From the NCBI RefSeq assembly GCF_022132145.1, contig NZ_JAJISP010000004.1, positions 248,001 to 312,000 on the forward strand: a stretch of DNA of 64,000 nucleotides, written 5' to 3'. Positions 31,079-41,913 of the stretch are shown here, piece by piece (within the stretch, counting starts at the first letter, position 1; each line of letters starts with the position of its first letter). Below the pieces are notes generated by a model. It worked only from the letters and a program-made list of their open reading frames with translations. It ran no database searches and was not told where the DNA came from. The position numbers and the translations under genes were made by a program. Source of the stretch: Pseudomonas sp. MMS21 TM103 (GTDB lineage Bacteria > Pseudomonadota > Gammaproteobacteria > Pseudomonadales > Pseudomonadaceae).

Positions 31079-31846
31079 TTAGGGCTGGCCGTAAACCAGG
31101 GGATAGAGCAGCAGCCCCAGTGCCTCGTTGAGCAGCAGGCTGCTCTGCCAGAGCGCCTTGCTTTCCGGTAGCCAACCACCTGCCGGGCGGCCGTTGGCAA
31201 CGCCGAGAAAGCCAACCGGCGCGCTCAGGACCTGAAACCCCGCCTGCTCGAAACACCAGCGCGCCCTGGGCATGTGCCAGGCCTGAGTGACCAGCAGCAC
31301 ACGCCTGACCCCGTCCTGATGCAGCAACTCGGCGCTGCGGGCCGCATTTTCCCACGTCGTGCGACTCGCCTCCTCCTGCCAACGCACCGGCACGCCGTAA
31401 TCACGTGCCAGCACCTCAGTCATCAGGGCGGCCTCGCTGGGTGGCTGGCCATAATGCAGCCCCCCACTGATCGCCAGCGGCACGCCCGAGGCCTTGGCCA
31501 AGCGCGCGGCATAGCGCAGGCGCTCCAGCGCCATCGGACTGGGCTGATCATCACCCCAGGCCGGATCGCCCTGTTCGCGTCCAGCACCGAGCACGACAAT
31601 CGCATCCACCTGCTGCGCCAGACCGACCCAGCGCGCCTCGGCCAGCGCCGGTTCACTCTCCAGCAAACGCGCCGACCACTCCACCGCCACGGGAAGGCTC
31701 AGCACCCACAGCCCCCCGAGCGCCAGGCCGAAACAGGCGGCGGCCATACGCGGAAACCGCTTGCGTAACCACCAGGCGACAAGCAACGCGAGCAGCAATA
31801 CACCCGGTGGAAGCAACAATTGTTTGAACAGGTAACGAATAGGCAT
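31079..31846 (-). CDS. DUF218 (YdcF/ElyC-like) membrane protein
   Basis: The 255-residue protein has two N-terminal transmembrane helices (about 8-27 and 35-55) and a DUF218 domain. DAIVVLGAGRE starts the fold, ISGGLHYG follows, and SRTTWENA and VTQAWHMPRA are the conserved family segments. E. coli ElyC (YcbC) of this group affects envelope integrity and undecaprenyl-phosphate carrier metabolism. The start at 31846 (MPIRYLFKQLLLP) is chosen over a longer GC-rich frame that overlaps the next gene. Confidence 0.85.
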   Translation of the reverse strand: MPIRYLFKQLLLPPGVLLLALLVAWWLRKRFPRMAAACFGLALGGLWVLSLPVAVEWSARLLESEPALAEARWVGLAQQVDAIVVLGAGREQGDPAWGDDQPSPMALERLRYAARLAKASGVPLAISGGLHYGQPPSEAALMTEVLARDYGVPVRWQEEASRTTWENAARSAELLHQDGVRRVLLVTQAWHMPRARWCFEQAGFQVLSAPVGFLGVANGRPAGGWLPESKALWQSSLLLNEALGLLLYPLVYGQP

Positions 31847-31872
31847 CGGACACCTCCCGGGCGTCCGGTAGC

Positions 31873-32325
31873 CTAACGTTGATCGCTCGCCCGGAACAGC
31901 TGCGAGCCGCACGAAGAGCAGGCTTGTACGCCCCGCCCTGGCCGCCAGCTGACAACCGCACCGCATAGCGCACAACACAGCTGTACTCGCCGCTTGACCA
32001 GCGGCTTGATCTTGCCAAGGGGCTTACCCGCCGCTCTCAACGTGGCACGGTTGGTCTTGGCGGCGCGCGCGGGCCAGCGCTCTATCACCGCCAACTCCTC
32101 GGCCGCCGCATGCCAGCCCCGCAACCAATTCAGGTCATGATCCATATAGGCACGAATCAACTCCAACTCGGCAGAGGTCAGGTCACGCAGTTCCAATTCC
32201 TCCGGAGCCTTGGGAGACAGGCGAGCCATATTGTCGGCTTCATCCAGCGCCACTGACAGGCGCTGCAACAACCGCTCATAAAGCCCCCCGGCCCCTGACG
32301 CCTCTGCCCGTCGCAACTCGCCCAT
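31873..32325 (-). CDS. YbeL-like zinc-ribbon protein
   Basis: A 150-residue protein with a helical N-terminal two thirds (ERLLQRLSVALDEADNM and following) and a C-terminal zinc ribbon: CCALCGAVVSWRPG, then QACSSCGSQLF. This matches the YbeL/DUF1451 layout, and in E. coli ybeL likewise stands beside leuS in opposite orientation. Function is unknown. The 200-base gap to leuS holds divergent promoters and no gene. Confidence 0.78.
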   Translation of the reverse strand: MGELRRAEASGAGGLYERLLQRLSVALDEADNMARLSPKAPEELELRDLTSAELELIRAYMDHDLNWLRGWHAAAEELAVIERWPARAAKTNRATLRAAGKPLGKIKPLVKRRVQLCCALCGAVVSWRPGRGVQACSSCGSQLFRASDQR

Positions 32326-32381
32326 CCACTCACCTCATGCCGGACTCAATCGCCCAGCTCATATTTAAAGCTTAGCGGTAG

Positions 32382-35154
<2,773 letters not shown>

Positions 35155-35216
35155 CGACAAAGCTCGATGCGCTCGCAAGGCGGCGCATCGAGAGGTTCGC
35201 CAAGGGGATAGCAAAG

Positions 35217-35828
35217 ATGATGAAACGGAATCTGTTGGTAATCGGCCTCGCTGCACTGCTCGGCGCCTGCGGCTTCCAGCTGCGCGGCACCGGTGATGTC
35301 GAATTCGCCCTCAAGGAACTCGATGTCAGCGCGCGCAACGCCTATGGCGATACGCTCAAGCAGGTGACTGAGGTACTACAAGACAACGGCGTGCGCGTTC
35401 ACTCCGGCGCCCCCTATCGCCTGGTGCTGAGCAACGAGCAGGAAAACCAGCGCACCGCCAGCTACACCAGCTCTGCTCGGACTGCCGAATACGAACTGAC
35501 CATGACCCTCGATTACGAGATTCGTGGCGCACAGGACCTGCTGCTGACCAGCAATCAGCTGGAAGCGCAGAACTTCTACGCGCAGGACAGCAACAACCTG
35601 GTCGGCTCCGATCAGGAAGCCACCCAACTGCGCAGCGAAATGCGCCGCGAGTTGGTGCAGCAACTGGTCCAGCGCCTGCAACAGGTCACCCCGGCCCAGC
35701 TCGACCAACTGCAGCAGACCGCCGAAGCCAAGGCCAAAGTCGAAGCCGATGCCCTGGAAGCCGCACGCCAGCGTGAAGCCGCACAACCGCAGCAGTCGCC
35801 CGTGCAACTGCCGACGCACAGCCAGTAG
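35217..35828 (+). CDS. lptE: LPS-assembly lipoprotein LptE
   Basis: The 203-residue outer-membrane lipoprotein plugs the LptD barrel and helps deliver LPS to the surface. The signal peptide ends [11 protein letters not shown]; the mature protein begins CGFQLRG, the characteristic LptE start. The fold extends to about residue 160. The last 40 residues are rich in Gln, Glu and Ala and probably form a flexible tail. It stands between leuS and holA, as in E. coli. Confidence 0.94.
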   Translation: MMKRNLLVIGLAALLGACGFQLRGTGDVEFALKELDVSARNAYGDTLKQVTEVLQDNGVRVHSGAPYRLVLSNEQENQRTASYTSSARTAEYELTMTLDYEIRGAQDLLLTSNQLEAQNFYAQDSNNLVGSDQEATQLRSEMRRELVQQLVQRLQQVTPAQLDQLQQTAEAKAKVEADALEAARQREAAQPQQSPVQLPTHSQ

Positions 35829-35870
35829 ACCTGCCGGGGTCGCCGCCGCGGCCCCGCCGGTGAACGCCTG

Positions 35871-36917
35871 ATGAAACTCAACCCCGCACAACTCGGCAAG
35901 CACCTCCAGGGCAACCTGGCGGCGGTGTATGTGGTCAGTGGCGACGAACCGCTGCTGTGCCAGGAAGCCTGCGACGCGATTCGTGCCGCCACCCGTGAGC
36001 AGGCCTTCAGCGAACGCCAGGTTTTCAACGCCGACGCCAGCTTCGATTGGGGCAACCTGCTGCAGGCCGGCGCCAGCATGTCGCTGTTCGCCGACAAGCG
36101 CCTGCTGGAACTGCGCCTGCCCTCCGGCAAACCCGGCGACAAAGGCGCAGCAGCGCTGCTCGAATACCTGTCGCGGCCGCCGGAAGACACCGTGCTGCTG
36201 ATCAGCCTGCCGAAGCTCGATGGCAGCGCGCAGAAAACCAAGTGGGCCAAGGCCCTGATCGACGGCCCGCAGTGCCAGTTCATCCAGATCTGGCCGGTCG
36301 ATGCCCACCAACTGCCGCAATGGATTCGCCAACGCCTGGCCCAGGCCGGCCTCAGCGCCAGCCAGGAAGCGGTGGAAATGATCGCCGTGCGGGTGGAAGG
36401 CAATCTGCTGGCCGCCGCCCAGGAAATCGAGAAACTCAAGCTGCTCGCCGAAGGCGGACAGATCGAGGTCAGCACGGTGCAGGCGGCAGTTGCCGACAGT
36501 GCCCGCTTCGACGTATTCGGCCTGATCGATGCGGCGCTCAACGGCGAAGCCGTGCATGCCTTGCGCATCCTCGAAGGACTGCGCGGTGAAGGCGTCGAGC
36601 CACCGGTGATTCTCTGGGCGCTGGCCCGCGAAATCCGCCTGCTCGCCACCATCGCCCAGCAATACGGCCAGGGCATGCCACTGGACAAAGCCTTCAGCTC
36701 GGCGCGCCCACCGGTCTGGGACAAACGCCGACCGCTGGTCAGCAAAGCCCTGCAACGTCTTTCCGCCGCACGCTGGGCCTCGCTTCTGCAGGATGCCCAG
36801 CGCATCGACGCGCAGATCAAGGGTCAAGCCGCAGGCGATCCCTGGAGCGGCTTGCGCATGCTGAGCCTGAGCCTGTGCGGCCAACGCCTGAACCTGCCCA
36901 GCGACCCCGGCCTGTAA
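35871..36917 (+). CDS. holA: DNA polymerase III delta subunit
   Basis: A 348-residue AAA+-like subunit of the clamp loader that opens the beta sliding clamp. MKLNPAQLGKHLQGNLAAVYVVSGDEPLL starts domain 1 and holds the clamp-binding region. DVFGLIDAALNGE and a C-terminal helical collar (about 215-340) complete the family pattern. There is no Walker A motif, as expected for delta. It follows lptE by 42 bases. Confidence 0.95.
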   Translation: MKLNPAQLGKHLQGNLAAVYVVSGDEPLLCQEACDAIRAATREQAFSERQVFNADASFDWGNLLQAGASMSLFADKRLLELRLPSGKPGDKGAAALLEYLSRPPEDTVLLISLPKLDGSAQKTKWAKALIDGPQCQFIQIWPVDAHQLPQWIRQRLAQAGLSASQEAVEMIAVRVEGNLLAAAQEIEKLKLLAEGGQIEVSTVQAAVADSARFDVFGLIDAALNGEAVHALRILEGLRGEGVEPPVILWALAREIRLLATIAQQYGQGMPLDKAFSSARPPVWDKRRPLVSKALQRLSAARWASLLQDAQRIDAQIKGQAAGDPWSGLRMLSLSLCGQRLNLPSDPGL

Positions 36918-37273
36918 CCCCCGAACCGCCAATAGCTTCCAGGGAAATGGGCGATAAGCCCCACCTGCGGACATCCCATACCTCACGGCGCCAAGCCCCA
37001 TGCTTCAAGCACCTCCGGCGCCCGGCTGCCAGCGGCTGGGCCAGCGAGTCCACTTACCCATGGACTCAAGCCTGCCCAGAACCTTGCAGGAGGCCGATCC
37101 GCCTTCGAAAATGTCTCCGAGTAGGCCTTAGCTCTTCCCATCCAAATGGGACGAATGCCCCTCAGGGCAGCCCGATGATACGGTCGCCGCGCGGGACACA
37201 GCGAGGTCGGGCCTCCCCCTGATAAAACTCAAGCTAGCCAAGGTGAACCAACCACCCCGCACAGGCCACCAGC

Positions 37274-37302
37274 TGGACATTTTTTAACCAACGGATCATT
37301 AT
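37274..37302 (+). promoter_or_regulatory. Candidate promoter of arfA
   Basis: TGGACA and CATTAT are separated by 17 bases, 41 bases before the arfA ATG. It is the only promoter-like element noticed in the 426-base holA-arfA gap (36918-37343), which otherwise holds nothing recognisable. Confidence 0.4.
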
Positions 37303-37343
37303 TCACGCACCCGCAGGTCGTGGGCAGCCAATGAGGACCCAGC

Positions 37344-37502
37344 ATGGCCAAAAACCGCAAACAGCGCCCGAACAAGGCCAAATCCCTGATTGCCCAGCCG
37401 TTGTTCCGCTGTCGTCAGGAAAAACCCGGTAAAGGCAAAGGCAGTTACCGCCGCGAAGCCTCCCAGCAAAACTGGGAGGCTTCAGTCCTTCTGGCAGCCT
37501 GA
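37344..37502 (+). CDS. arfA: Alternative ribosome-rescue factor A
   Basis: A 52-residue basic protein read directly: it begins MAKNRKQRPNKAKSLIAQ, contains PLFRCRQEKPGKGKGSYRRE (the ArfA core: PLFR, KGKGSY) and ends NWEASVLLAA. ArfA binds ribosomes stalled without a stop codon and recruits RF2 to release the chain when trans-translation fails. GAGGA lies 6 bases before the ATG. A perfect 12-bp hairpin sits inside the 3' end of the reading frame, so truncated mRNA is expected; in E. coli this makes ArfA accumulate only when tmRNA is absent. Confidence 0.88.
   Translation: MAKNRKQRPNKAKSLIAQPLFRCRQEKPGKGKGSYRREASQQNWEASVLLAA
37455..37483 (+). promoter_or_regulatory. Hairpin inside arfA coding sequence
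   Basis: GAAGCCTCCCAG pairs perfectly with CTGGGAGGCTTC across the loop CAAAA. It covers codons 38-47 of arfA (EASQQNWEAS), 17 bases before the stop. It matches the position of the E. coli arfA hairpin, which is cut by RNase III or terminates transcription to leave a non-stop message. Confidence 0.85.
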
Positions 37503-37575
37503 AACCCAGCTGTAGCCCGCCTGACGGCTCAACCGTGATAAGGTAGCGGCCTGCAAAAAACGCCTTGAGACCACC

Positions 37576-38868
37576 ATGCCCAACCTGCTACTTCGCAGCC
37601 TGAGCCACATCGCCTCGGCCTGCCTCTTTCTGCTCCTGACAGCCTGTAGCGAAGCGCCCGCGCAATCGCTGGCCACTGCAGCCAACAGCCCGAGCAGTAT
37701 CTCGAACAAGCAGCCTGAACCGGCGGCGGCCGCCGTAAAACTCAGCTTCAGCGACTGGCGCGTCCTACTGCGCAGCGATGCGATTGCCGCCGGCATCGAC
37801 CCGGCGCTGTTCGATCGCGCCTTCGCCGGCGTCAGCCCCAACCCCGACGTACTGGTCGCCGACAGCAGCCAACCGGAATTTACCCGTCCGGTATGGGAGT
37901 ACCTGGATGGTGCGGTCTCCCCCCAGCGCCTTGCCCGTGGCAAAAACCTGTTGCTGCAACACGGCAACACGCTCGCCCGCATCGAAGCACGCTACGGCGT
38001 GGACCGGCAAACCCTGGTGGCGATCTGGGGCCTGGAGAGTAACTTCGGCAGCAATATCGGCAATCACAATGTGATCCGCTCGCTCGCCACCCTGGCCTAC
38101 GAAGGCCGTCGCCAGGTGTTCTGGCGCAGCCAACTGCTTGCCGTGCTGCAGATCCTTCAGCATGGCGACATTACCCCGGAACGCCTTGTCGGCTCATGGG
38201 CCGGCGCCATGGGCCAGACCCAGTTCATGCCCACCACCTACAACGAACATGCCGTGGACTTTGACGGCGATGGACGCCGCGACCTCTGGAGTTCCTCGGC
38301 TGACGCCCTGGCCTCGGCAGCCCACTACCTGCAGGCTTCGGGCTGGCAGAAAGGCCAGCCCTGGGGGTATGAGGCGCGCCTGCCGCAGGCCTTCGACTAC
38401 AGCCTGGCCGATCCGGAAGTACGCCGCACCCTGGCCGAGTGGACCGCTCTGGGCGTTGAACCGCTCGGTTCGCCAGCCCAGCACCTGGCAACCGAAACCA
38501 TGGCGACCCTGCTGCTGCCGGCCGGTCATCGCGGCCCGGCCTTCCTGCTGCTGAGCAATTTCCGCAGCATTCTCAAGTACAACAACTCGACCTCCTATGC
38601 CCTGGCTATCGGCCTGCTGTCCGACGGCCTGCGCGGCGGCGACGGCGTCCATGCCGCCTGGCCTCGCGAGGAGCGTCAACTGGGGCGCAGCGAGCGCATC
38701 GAACTGCAGGAGTTGCTTGCCCAGAACGGCCTGGAACCAGGGGCGGCCGACGGCATCATTGGCGCCAAGACACGCAAGGCTGTGCGCGCCTTCCAGCTGC
38801 AACTGGGCTGGCCAGCCGACGGCTACCCGACCCAGGAACTGCTGGTGCGGCTACGCACGCCGCTCTGA
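37576..38868 (+). CDS. Lipoprotein lytic murein transglycosylase with PG-binding domain
   Basis: The 430-residue MltB-family enzyme cleaves the MurNAc-GlcNAc bond with 1,6-anhydro product formation. The signal peptide ends LLLTAC. The SLT_2 domain (about 50-345) contains [10 protein letters not shown] (catalytic glutamate), [22 protein letters not shown] and the lysine-less substrate loops of the family. A C-terminal PG_binding_1 domain (about 365-430) follows [18 protein letters not shown]. It differs from the second MltB gene at 46310, which lacks the PG-binding domain. A decayed copy of its 3' part lies at 41480. Confidence 0.93.
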   Translation: MPNLLLRSLSHIASACLFLLLTACSEAPAQSLATAANSPSSISNKQPEPAAAAVKLSFSDWRVLLRSDAIAAGIDPALFDRAFAGVSPNPDVLVADSSQPEFTRPVWEYLDGAVSPQRLARGKNLLLQHGNTLARIEARYGVDRQTLVAIWGLESNFGSNIGNHNVIRSLATLAYEGRRQVFWRSQLLAVLQILQHGDITPERLVGSWAGAMGQTQFMPTTYNEHAVDFDGDGRRDLWSSSADALASAAHYLQASGWQKGQPWGYEARLPQAFDYSLADPEVRRTLAEWTALGVEPLGSPAQHLATETMATLLLPAGHRGPAFLLLSNFRSILKYNNSTSYALAIGLLSDGLRGGDGVHAAWPREERQLGRSERIELQELLAQNGLEPGAADGIIGAKTRKAVRAFQLQLGWPADGYPTQELLVRLRTPL

Positions 38869-38883
38869 GACCGGATGGCCGGG

Positions 38884-39318
38884 CTATTCAGGCATAGTCA
38901 GCCCCGAGCCGCCCATCTCCGTGGGCACATCCTGCAGTTTCGCCAGCCCATCTTTGATATGCAGAACCGCCTCTTGGTAATGCACATGGACTTCTGGCGT
39001 GTAGGCCAGTTGCGGGACGAGAGCCGCATACACATCGACCAGTCCCATTTCCGGATGATCGGTGAACAGGTGACCGCCACAACTCTTGCACCACTTGCGG
39101 CTACTGCGCGGCGTCTTGTTGTAGCTGCCGATATTGTCGGCGCCGCGGGTCACGGTCAGCGCCTCGGGCTTCCACAGGGTGAAAGCATTGACCGGTGCGG
39201 CCGACCACTGCCGACATGACTGGCAGTGGCAATAGCCCATTGCCACCGGCTCGCCGCTGACCGTAAATTCCACCGCGCCGCAGAAACAGTGCCCCTGGTA
39301 AAGCTGTTCGCTACTCAT
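38884..39318 (-). CDS. GFA/CENP-V family zinc protein
   Basis: The 144-residue protein has the GFA fold: GHCFCGAVEFTV, CHCQSCRQWSAAPVNAF and KWCKSCGGHLF provide three cysteine pairs for two zinc ions. The family name comes from a glutathione-formaldehyde activating enzyme, but most members are untested. It converges with the transglycosylase gene, leaving 15 bases between stops, and is the first gene of the accessory segment. Confidence 0.87.
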   Translation of the reverse strand: MSSEQLYQGHCFCGAVEFTVSGEPVAMGYCHCQSCRQWSAAPVNAFTLWKPEALTVTRGADNIGSYNKTPRSSRKWCKSCGGHLFTDHPEMGLVDVYAALVPQLAYTPEVHVHYQEAVLHIKDGLAKLQDVPTEMGGSGLTMPE

Positions 39319-39350
39319 GCTTGCTCTCCTCTGTCGTTACCCAGGCTTGT

Positions 39351-39523
39351 AGGCCGTTGAAAAGCGACCTATGTTGTCGATTCGTCGTTAAAAACAGGCT
39401 TGGGGGGGGCCCAGACTTGGCGCCCCCGAAAAATGCTCCGTTACAACACGCAAACTGCGGCGTGCTGGGTTGCGCCTGCTGTTGTCTAGCCTCGACTGCC
39501 TCACCTATGCTTTTCAACGGCCT
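39351..39523. mobile_element. MITE-like element with 15-bp terminal inverted repeats
   Basis: AGGCCGTTGAAAAGC at 39351-39365 is the exact reverse complement of GCTTTTCAACGGCCT at 39509-39523, bounding 173 bases without a gene. Inside are a G8 tract and a CGCAGTTTGCGTGTTGTAACGG-like segment on the minus strand, a sequence type I recall from small dispersed repeats of Pseudomonas genomes. No target-site duplication is obvious. No transposase is encoded, so it could move only in trans. It supplies the last six codons and the stop of the nitrilase gene. Confidence 0.7.
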
Positions 39524-40466
39524 GGTAGTCGTCGATCTGCCGCAGGCTTGTCGCCGGCGTACGCCGCACCTGCAACTCGAAGATGTCAGCGCGGGCGTAA
39601 TGCCCGCTGACGTCTAGGGTGCGCCGGGCCGGCGCTACCTGGCCGACATCGATGTCTGCATACAGAATGCCTTCCTCGCGGTGCAACGGCCCCGCCACCA
39701 GCCGACCCATGGGGTCGACCACCAGCGAATCGCCGTCATTGATCCATTCCTGCGGATCGGCAAACAGCTGCTCGCGGCCGGGAAAGTCCTCGGGAATGTC
39801 GCTGCCGCGCAGTACGGTGCCACTGCCGAGCACCCAGCAGCGGCCTTCGAGGGCGATGTGGCGCAGGCTGCCGATCCAGCTGTCGCCACTGTCGTAGGTC
39901 GGCGCGATGTAGATCTCCACGCCCTGGGCATAGAGCGCGTAGCGGGCCAGCGGCATGTAGCTCTCCCAGCAAGTCAGCGTTCCCAGGCGGCCGACGGGGG
40001 TGTCCACCGTGCGCAGCCCAGCGGCATCGCCGGGCGCGTGCACCATGCGCTCGGGGTTGGTCGGCATCAGCTTGCGGTGACGATTGAGCAGCTCACCGTC
40101 GGCGCCAATCACCACCACACTGTTGTAGAGGGTGCCGCCACCCTGGCGCCGCTCGCACTCATTGAGCCCACAGACCACGGTAACGCCATGCTCGCGGGCC
40201 GCTTGGTACAGGGGGTCGAGATCCGCGCTGGCGAGGTCCACGGCATTGGCCAGCAGTCGCCCATGCAACAGACTCAGCAACGCGCCATCTCGGCCTGGGG
40301 CCAGGCGCCAGATCCACGACGGATAGCCGGGAATGAACAGCTCGGGCAAGACCACCAGCGTGGCTCCCGCCGAGGCTGCCTCGGCAACCGACTGCACGCC
40401 TCGCGCCAGGGTCGCGGCGCGATCGAGCAGAACGGGTGGGCGCTGGATGATGGCAATCATGGTCAT
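39501..40466 (-). CDS. Nitrilase-family carbon-nitrogen hydrolase
   Basis: The 321-residue enzyme carries the nitrilase triad: Glu42 in LPELFIPGYP, Lys132 in HRKLMPT and Cys166 in LTCWESY. CWESYMPLARYALYAQGVEIY is the signature of true nitrilases (nitrile to acid and ammonia) rather than amidases. Codons from residue 315-316 to the stop (AVEKHR) lie in the inverted repeat of the MITE-like element, so the original C-terminus was probably replaced. The core fold is unaffected. The gene is divergent from the HxlR-type regulator with 133 bases between starts. Confidence 0.9.
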   Translation of the reverse strand: MTMIAIIQRPPVLLDRAATLARGVQSVAEAASAGATLVVLPELFIPGYPSWIWRLAPGRDGALLSLLHGRLLANAVDLASADLDPLYQAAREHGVTVVCGLNECERRQGGGTLYNSVVVIGADGELLNRHRKLMPTNPERMVHAPGDAAGLRTVDTPVGRLGTLTCWESYMPLARYALYAQGVEIYIAPTYDSGDSWIGSLRHIALEGRCWVLGSGTVLRGSDIPEDFPGREQLFADPQEWINDGDSLVVDPMGRLVAGPLHREEGILYADIDVGQVAPARRTLDVSGHYARADIFELQVRRTPATSLRQIDDYQAVEKHR

Positions 40467-40599
40467 GATGCTCTCCTAGGCGTGGACGCTTTCGCTATCG
40501 AAGCTTCAGCCTGCGCCTGGCGTATCAAGCAGACTAGTCCAGAATCTGAAGTGTTGAATCTGGCGCCTTGAACCCCAGACGCCCCAACATTGAGAGTTC

Positions 40600-41316
40600 A
40601 TGATGGATGACAGCTACGGGCAATTCTGTACGGTCGCACGCGCCGCCGAGGCGCTGTGCGAACGCTGGACGCCGCTGGTGGTGCGCGAGTTGCTGTGCGG
40701 CAGCAAGCGTTTCAACGATCTGCACCGCGGCGTACCGCGCATGTCCACCAGCCTGCTGAGCCAGCGCCTGCGCCACCTGGAAGAGCTCGGTGTGGTGCGG
40801 CACAGGGCCAATGGCAAGGTCTGGGAGTACAGCCTGACCGAAGCGGGCGAAGACTTGCGCCCGATCATCATGGCGCTCGGCCACTGGGGCGCGCACTGGA
40901 TCGGCAGTCGTCTGCGCGACGACGAACTCGACGCCGGTCTGCTGATGTGGGATGTGCGCCGCTTCGTGTGCATCGCCGAATTCCCGCCTCGGCCGGTGGT
41001 CATCCAGTTCAGCTTCCGCGACGCCCGGCCTGGCGAATCCGCGTGGTGGCTGCTGGTCGAGCAGGGCGTGGCCGACCTCTGCCGCGACGATCCCGGTCGC
41101 GAGCCAACCTTGGTGGTGGACGCGACAGTGCGCGCCCTCACCGACGTCTGGAGTGGCGAACGCAGCCCGCAAGAAGTGCTGCAGGCGCACGAGCTGCAGG
41201 TGCTCGGCGCGCCTGTGGATGCGCAGAACCTTTGGCGCTGGCTTGGCACCAGCGCCTTCGCCACCACTCGGCGCAACGCACCGCGGCCCCAGGGCGATGG
41301 CAGCACAGCCTCTTAG
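40600..41316 (+). CDS. HxlR-type transcriptional regulator with C-terminal extension
   Basis: The first 110 residues form an HxlR winged helix: ALCERWTPLVVRELLCGSKRF, then LLSQRLRHLEELGVV and VWEYSLTEAGEDL. The remaining 128 residues form an extra domain, probably an SCP2-like ligand fold often attached to HxlR regulators. Being divergent from the nitrilase gene, it is the likely regulator of that gene, perhaps responding to a nitrile or its acid; this is inferred from arrangement. Confidence 0.85.
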   Translation: MMDDSYGQFCTVARAAEALCERWTPLVVRELLCGSKRFNDLHRGVPRMSTSLLSQRLRHLEELGVVRHRANGKVWEYSLTEAGEDLRPIIMALGHWGAHWIGSRLRDDELDAGLLMWDVRRFVCIAEFPPRPVVIQFSFRDARPGESAWWLLVEQGVADLCRDDPGREPTLVVDATVRALTDVWSGERSPQEVLQAHELQVLGAPVDAQNLWRWLGTSAFATTRRNAPRPQGDGSTAS

Positions 41317-41479
41317 GGGGCGCCGTGCCCCGACCCGGGCCAATCGCAGCGACAGCACACCCACGCCCCAGAAACAATAAAGCGCCCCCCGATGGAGGCT
41401 CGCTGCGCGGGCATTCTGCTCAGTCGGTCATGACTGCTTGGGTCTGCCGGTCGACATGATAGCTGGCACTCCGTAGCGG

Positions 41480-41770
41480 GCCGGTCATAGCGGCCCGGCA
41501 CTCAGGTTGCCGAGCAACGGCCGCAGCATCCTCAAGCACAACAACTCCAGGTCCTATGCCCTGGCCTCGGCCTGCTCTCCGACACCCAACGGAGCGACGC
41601 TTAGCTGCAGGGCAGCTGGCAACATCATGACCGTCAACTGGGCCGCAACGAACGCATCGAGCGACAGGAGCTGCTGACCAAGGATCAGGCCGACGGCATC
41701 GCCGGACCTACACACCACGCGGCTCGCGACTTTCAGCAACTCCCGGGGCAGCAGCTCAGACAACTGACAG
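41480..41770 (+). pseudogene. Decayed 3' fragment of a lytic transglycosylase gene
   Basis: The nucleotides closely follow 38521-38800 of the intact transglycosylase gene. GCCGGTCATAGCGGCCCGGC (41480) differs by one base from its counterpart, and CGCAGCATCCTCAAGCACAA continues the match through SYALA. A one-base deletion near 41564 shifts the frame, a TAG follows at 41602, and then RQLGRNERIERQELL and ADGIAG resume the PG-binding domain. No start or upstream part exists. The rest of the 597-base HxlR-lipA gap (41317-41479, 41771-41913) shows only a possible lipA promoter near 41830-41856. Confidence 0.82.
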
Positions 41771-41913
41771 CGCTGCGCTTTACCTGGCCCTCCCCCGCCG
41801 GCGGCCTGAACCACACGGCGCCCCACGGATTGAACAGTCAGCTTCTGTGGTAAAGTTCGCGGCGGCCACAAGCCGCCTCGTCCACGGAGCCTCTAGCGGA
41901 GCCCAGATTGCCG

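Noticed and set aside
39351..39523. Insertion sequence with its own transposase
   Set aside because: The element is only 173 bases long and has no coding capacity for a transposase; it fits a non-autonomous MITE.
40600..41316. HxlR-type regulator as a defence-system component
   Set aside because: It pairs with a metabolic nitrilase and has no nuclease, toxin or defence neighbour.
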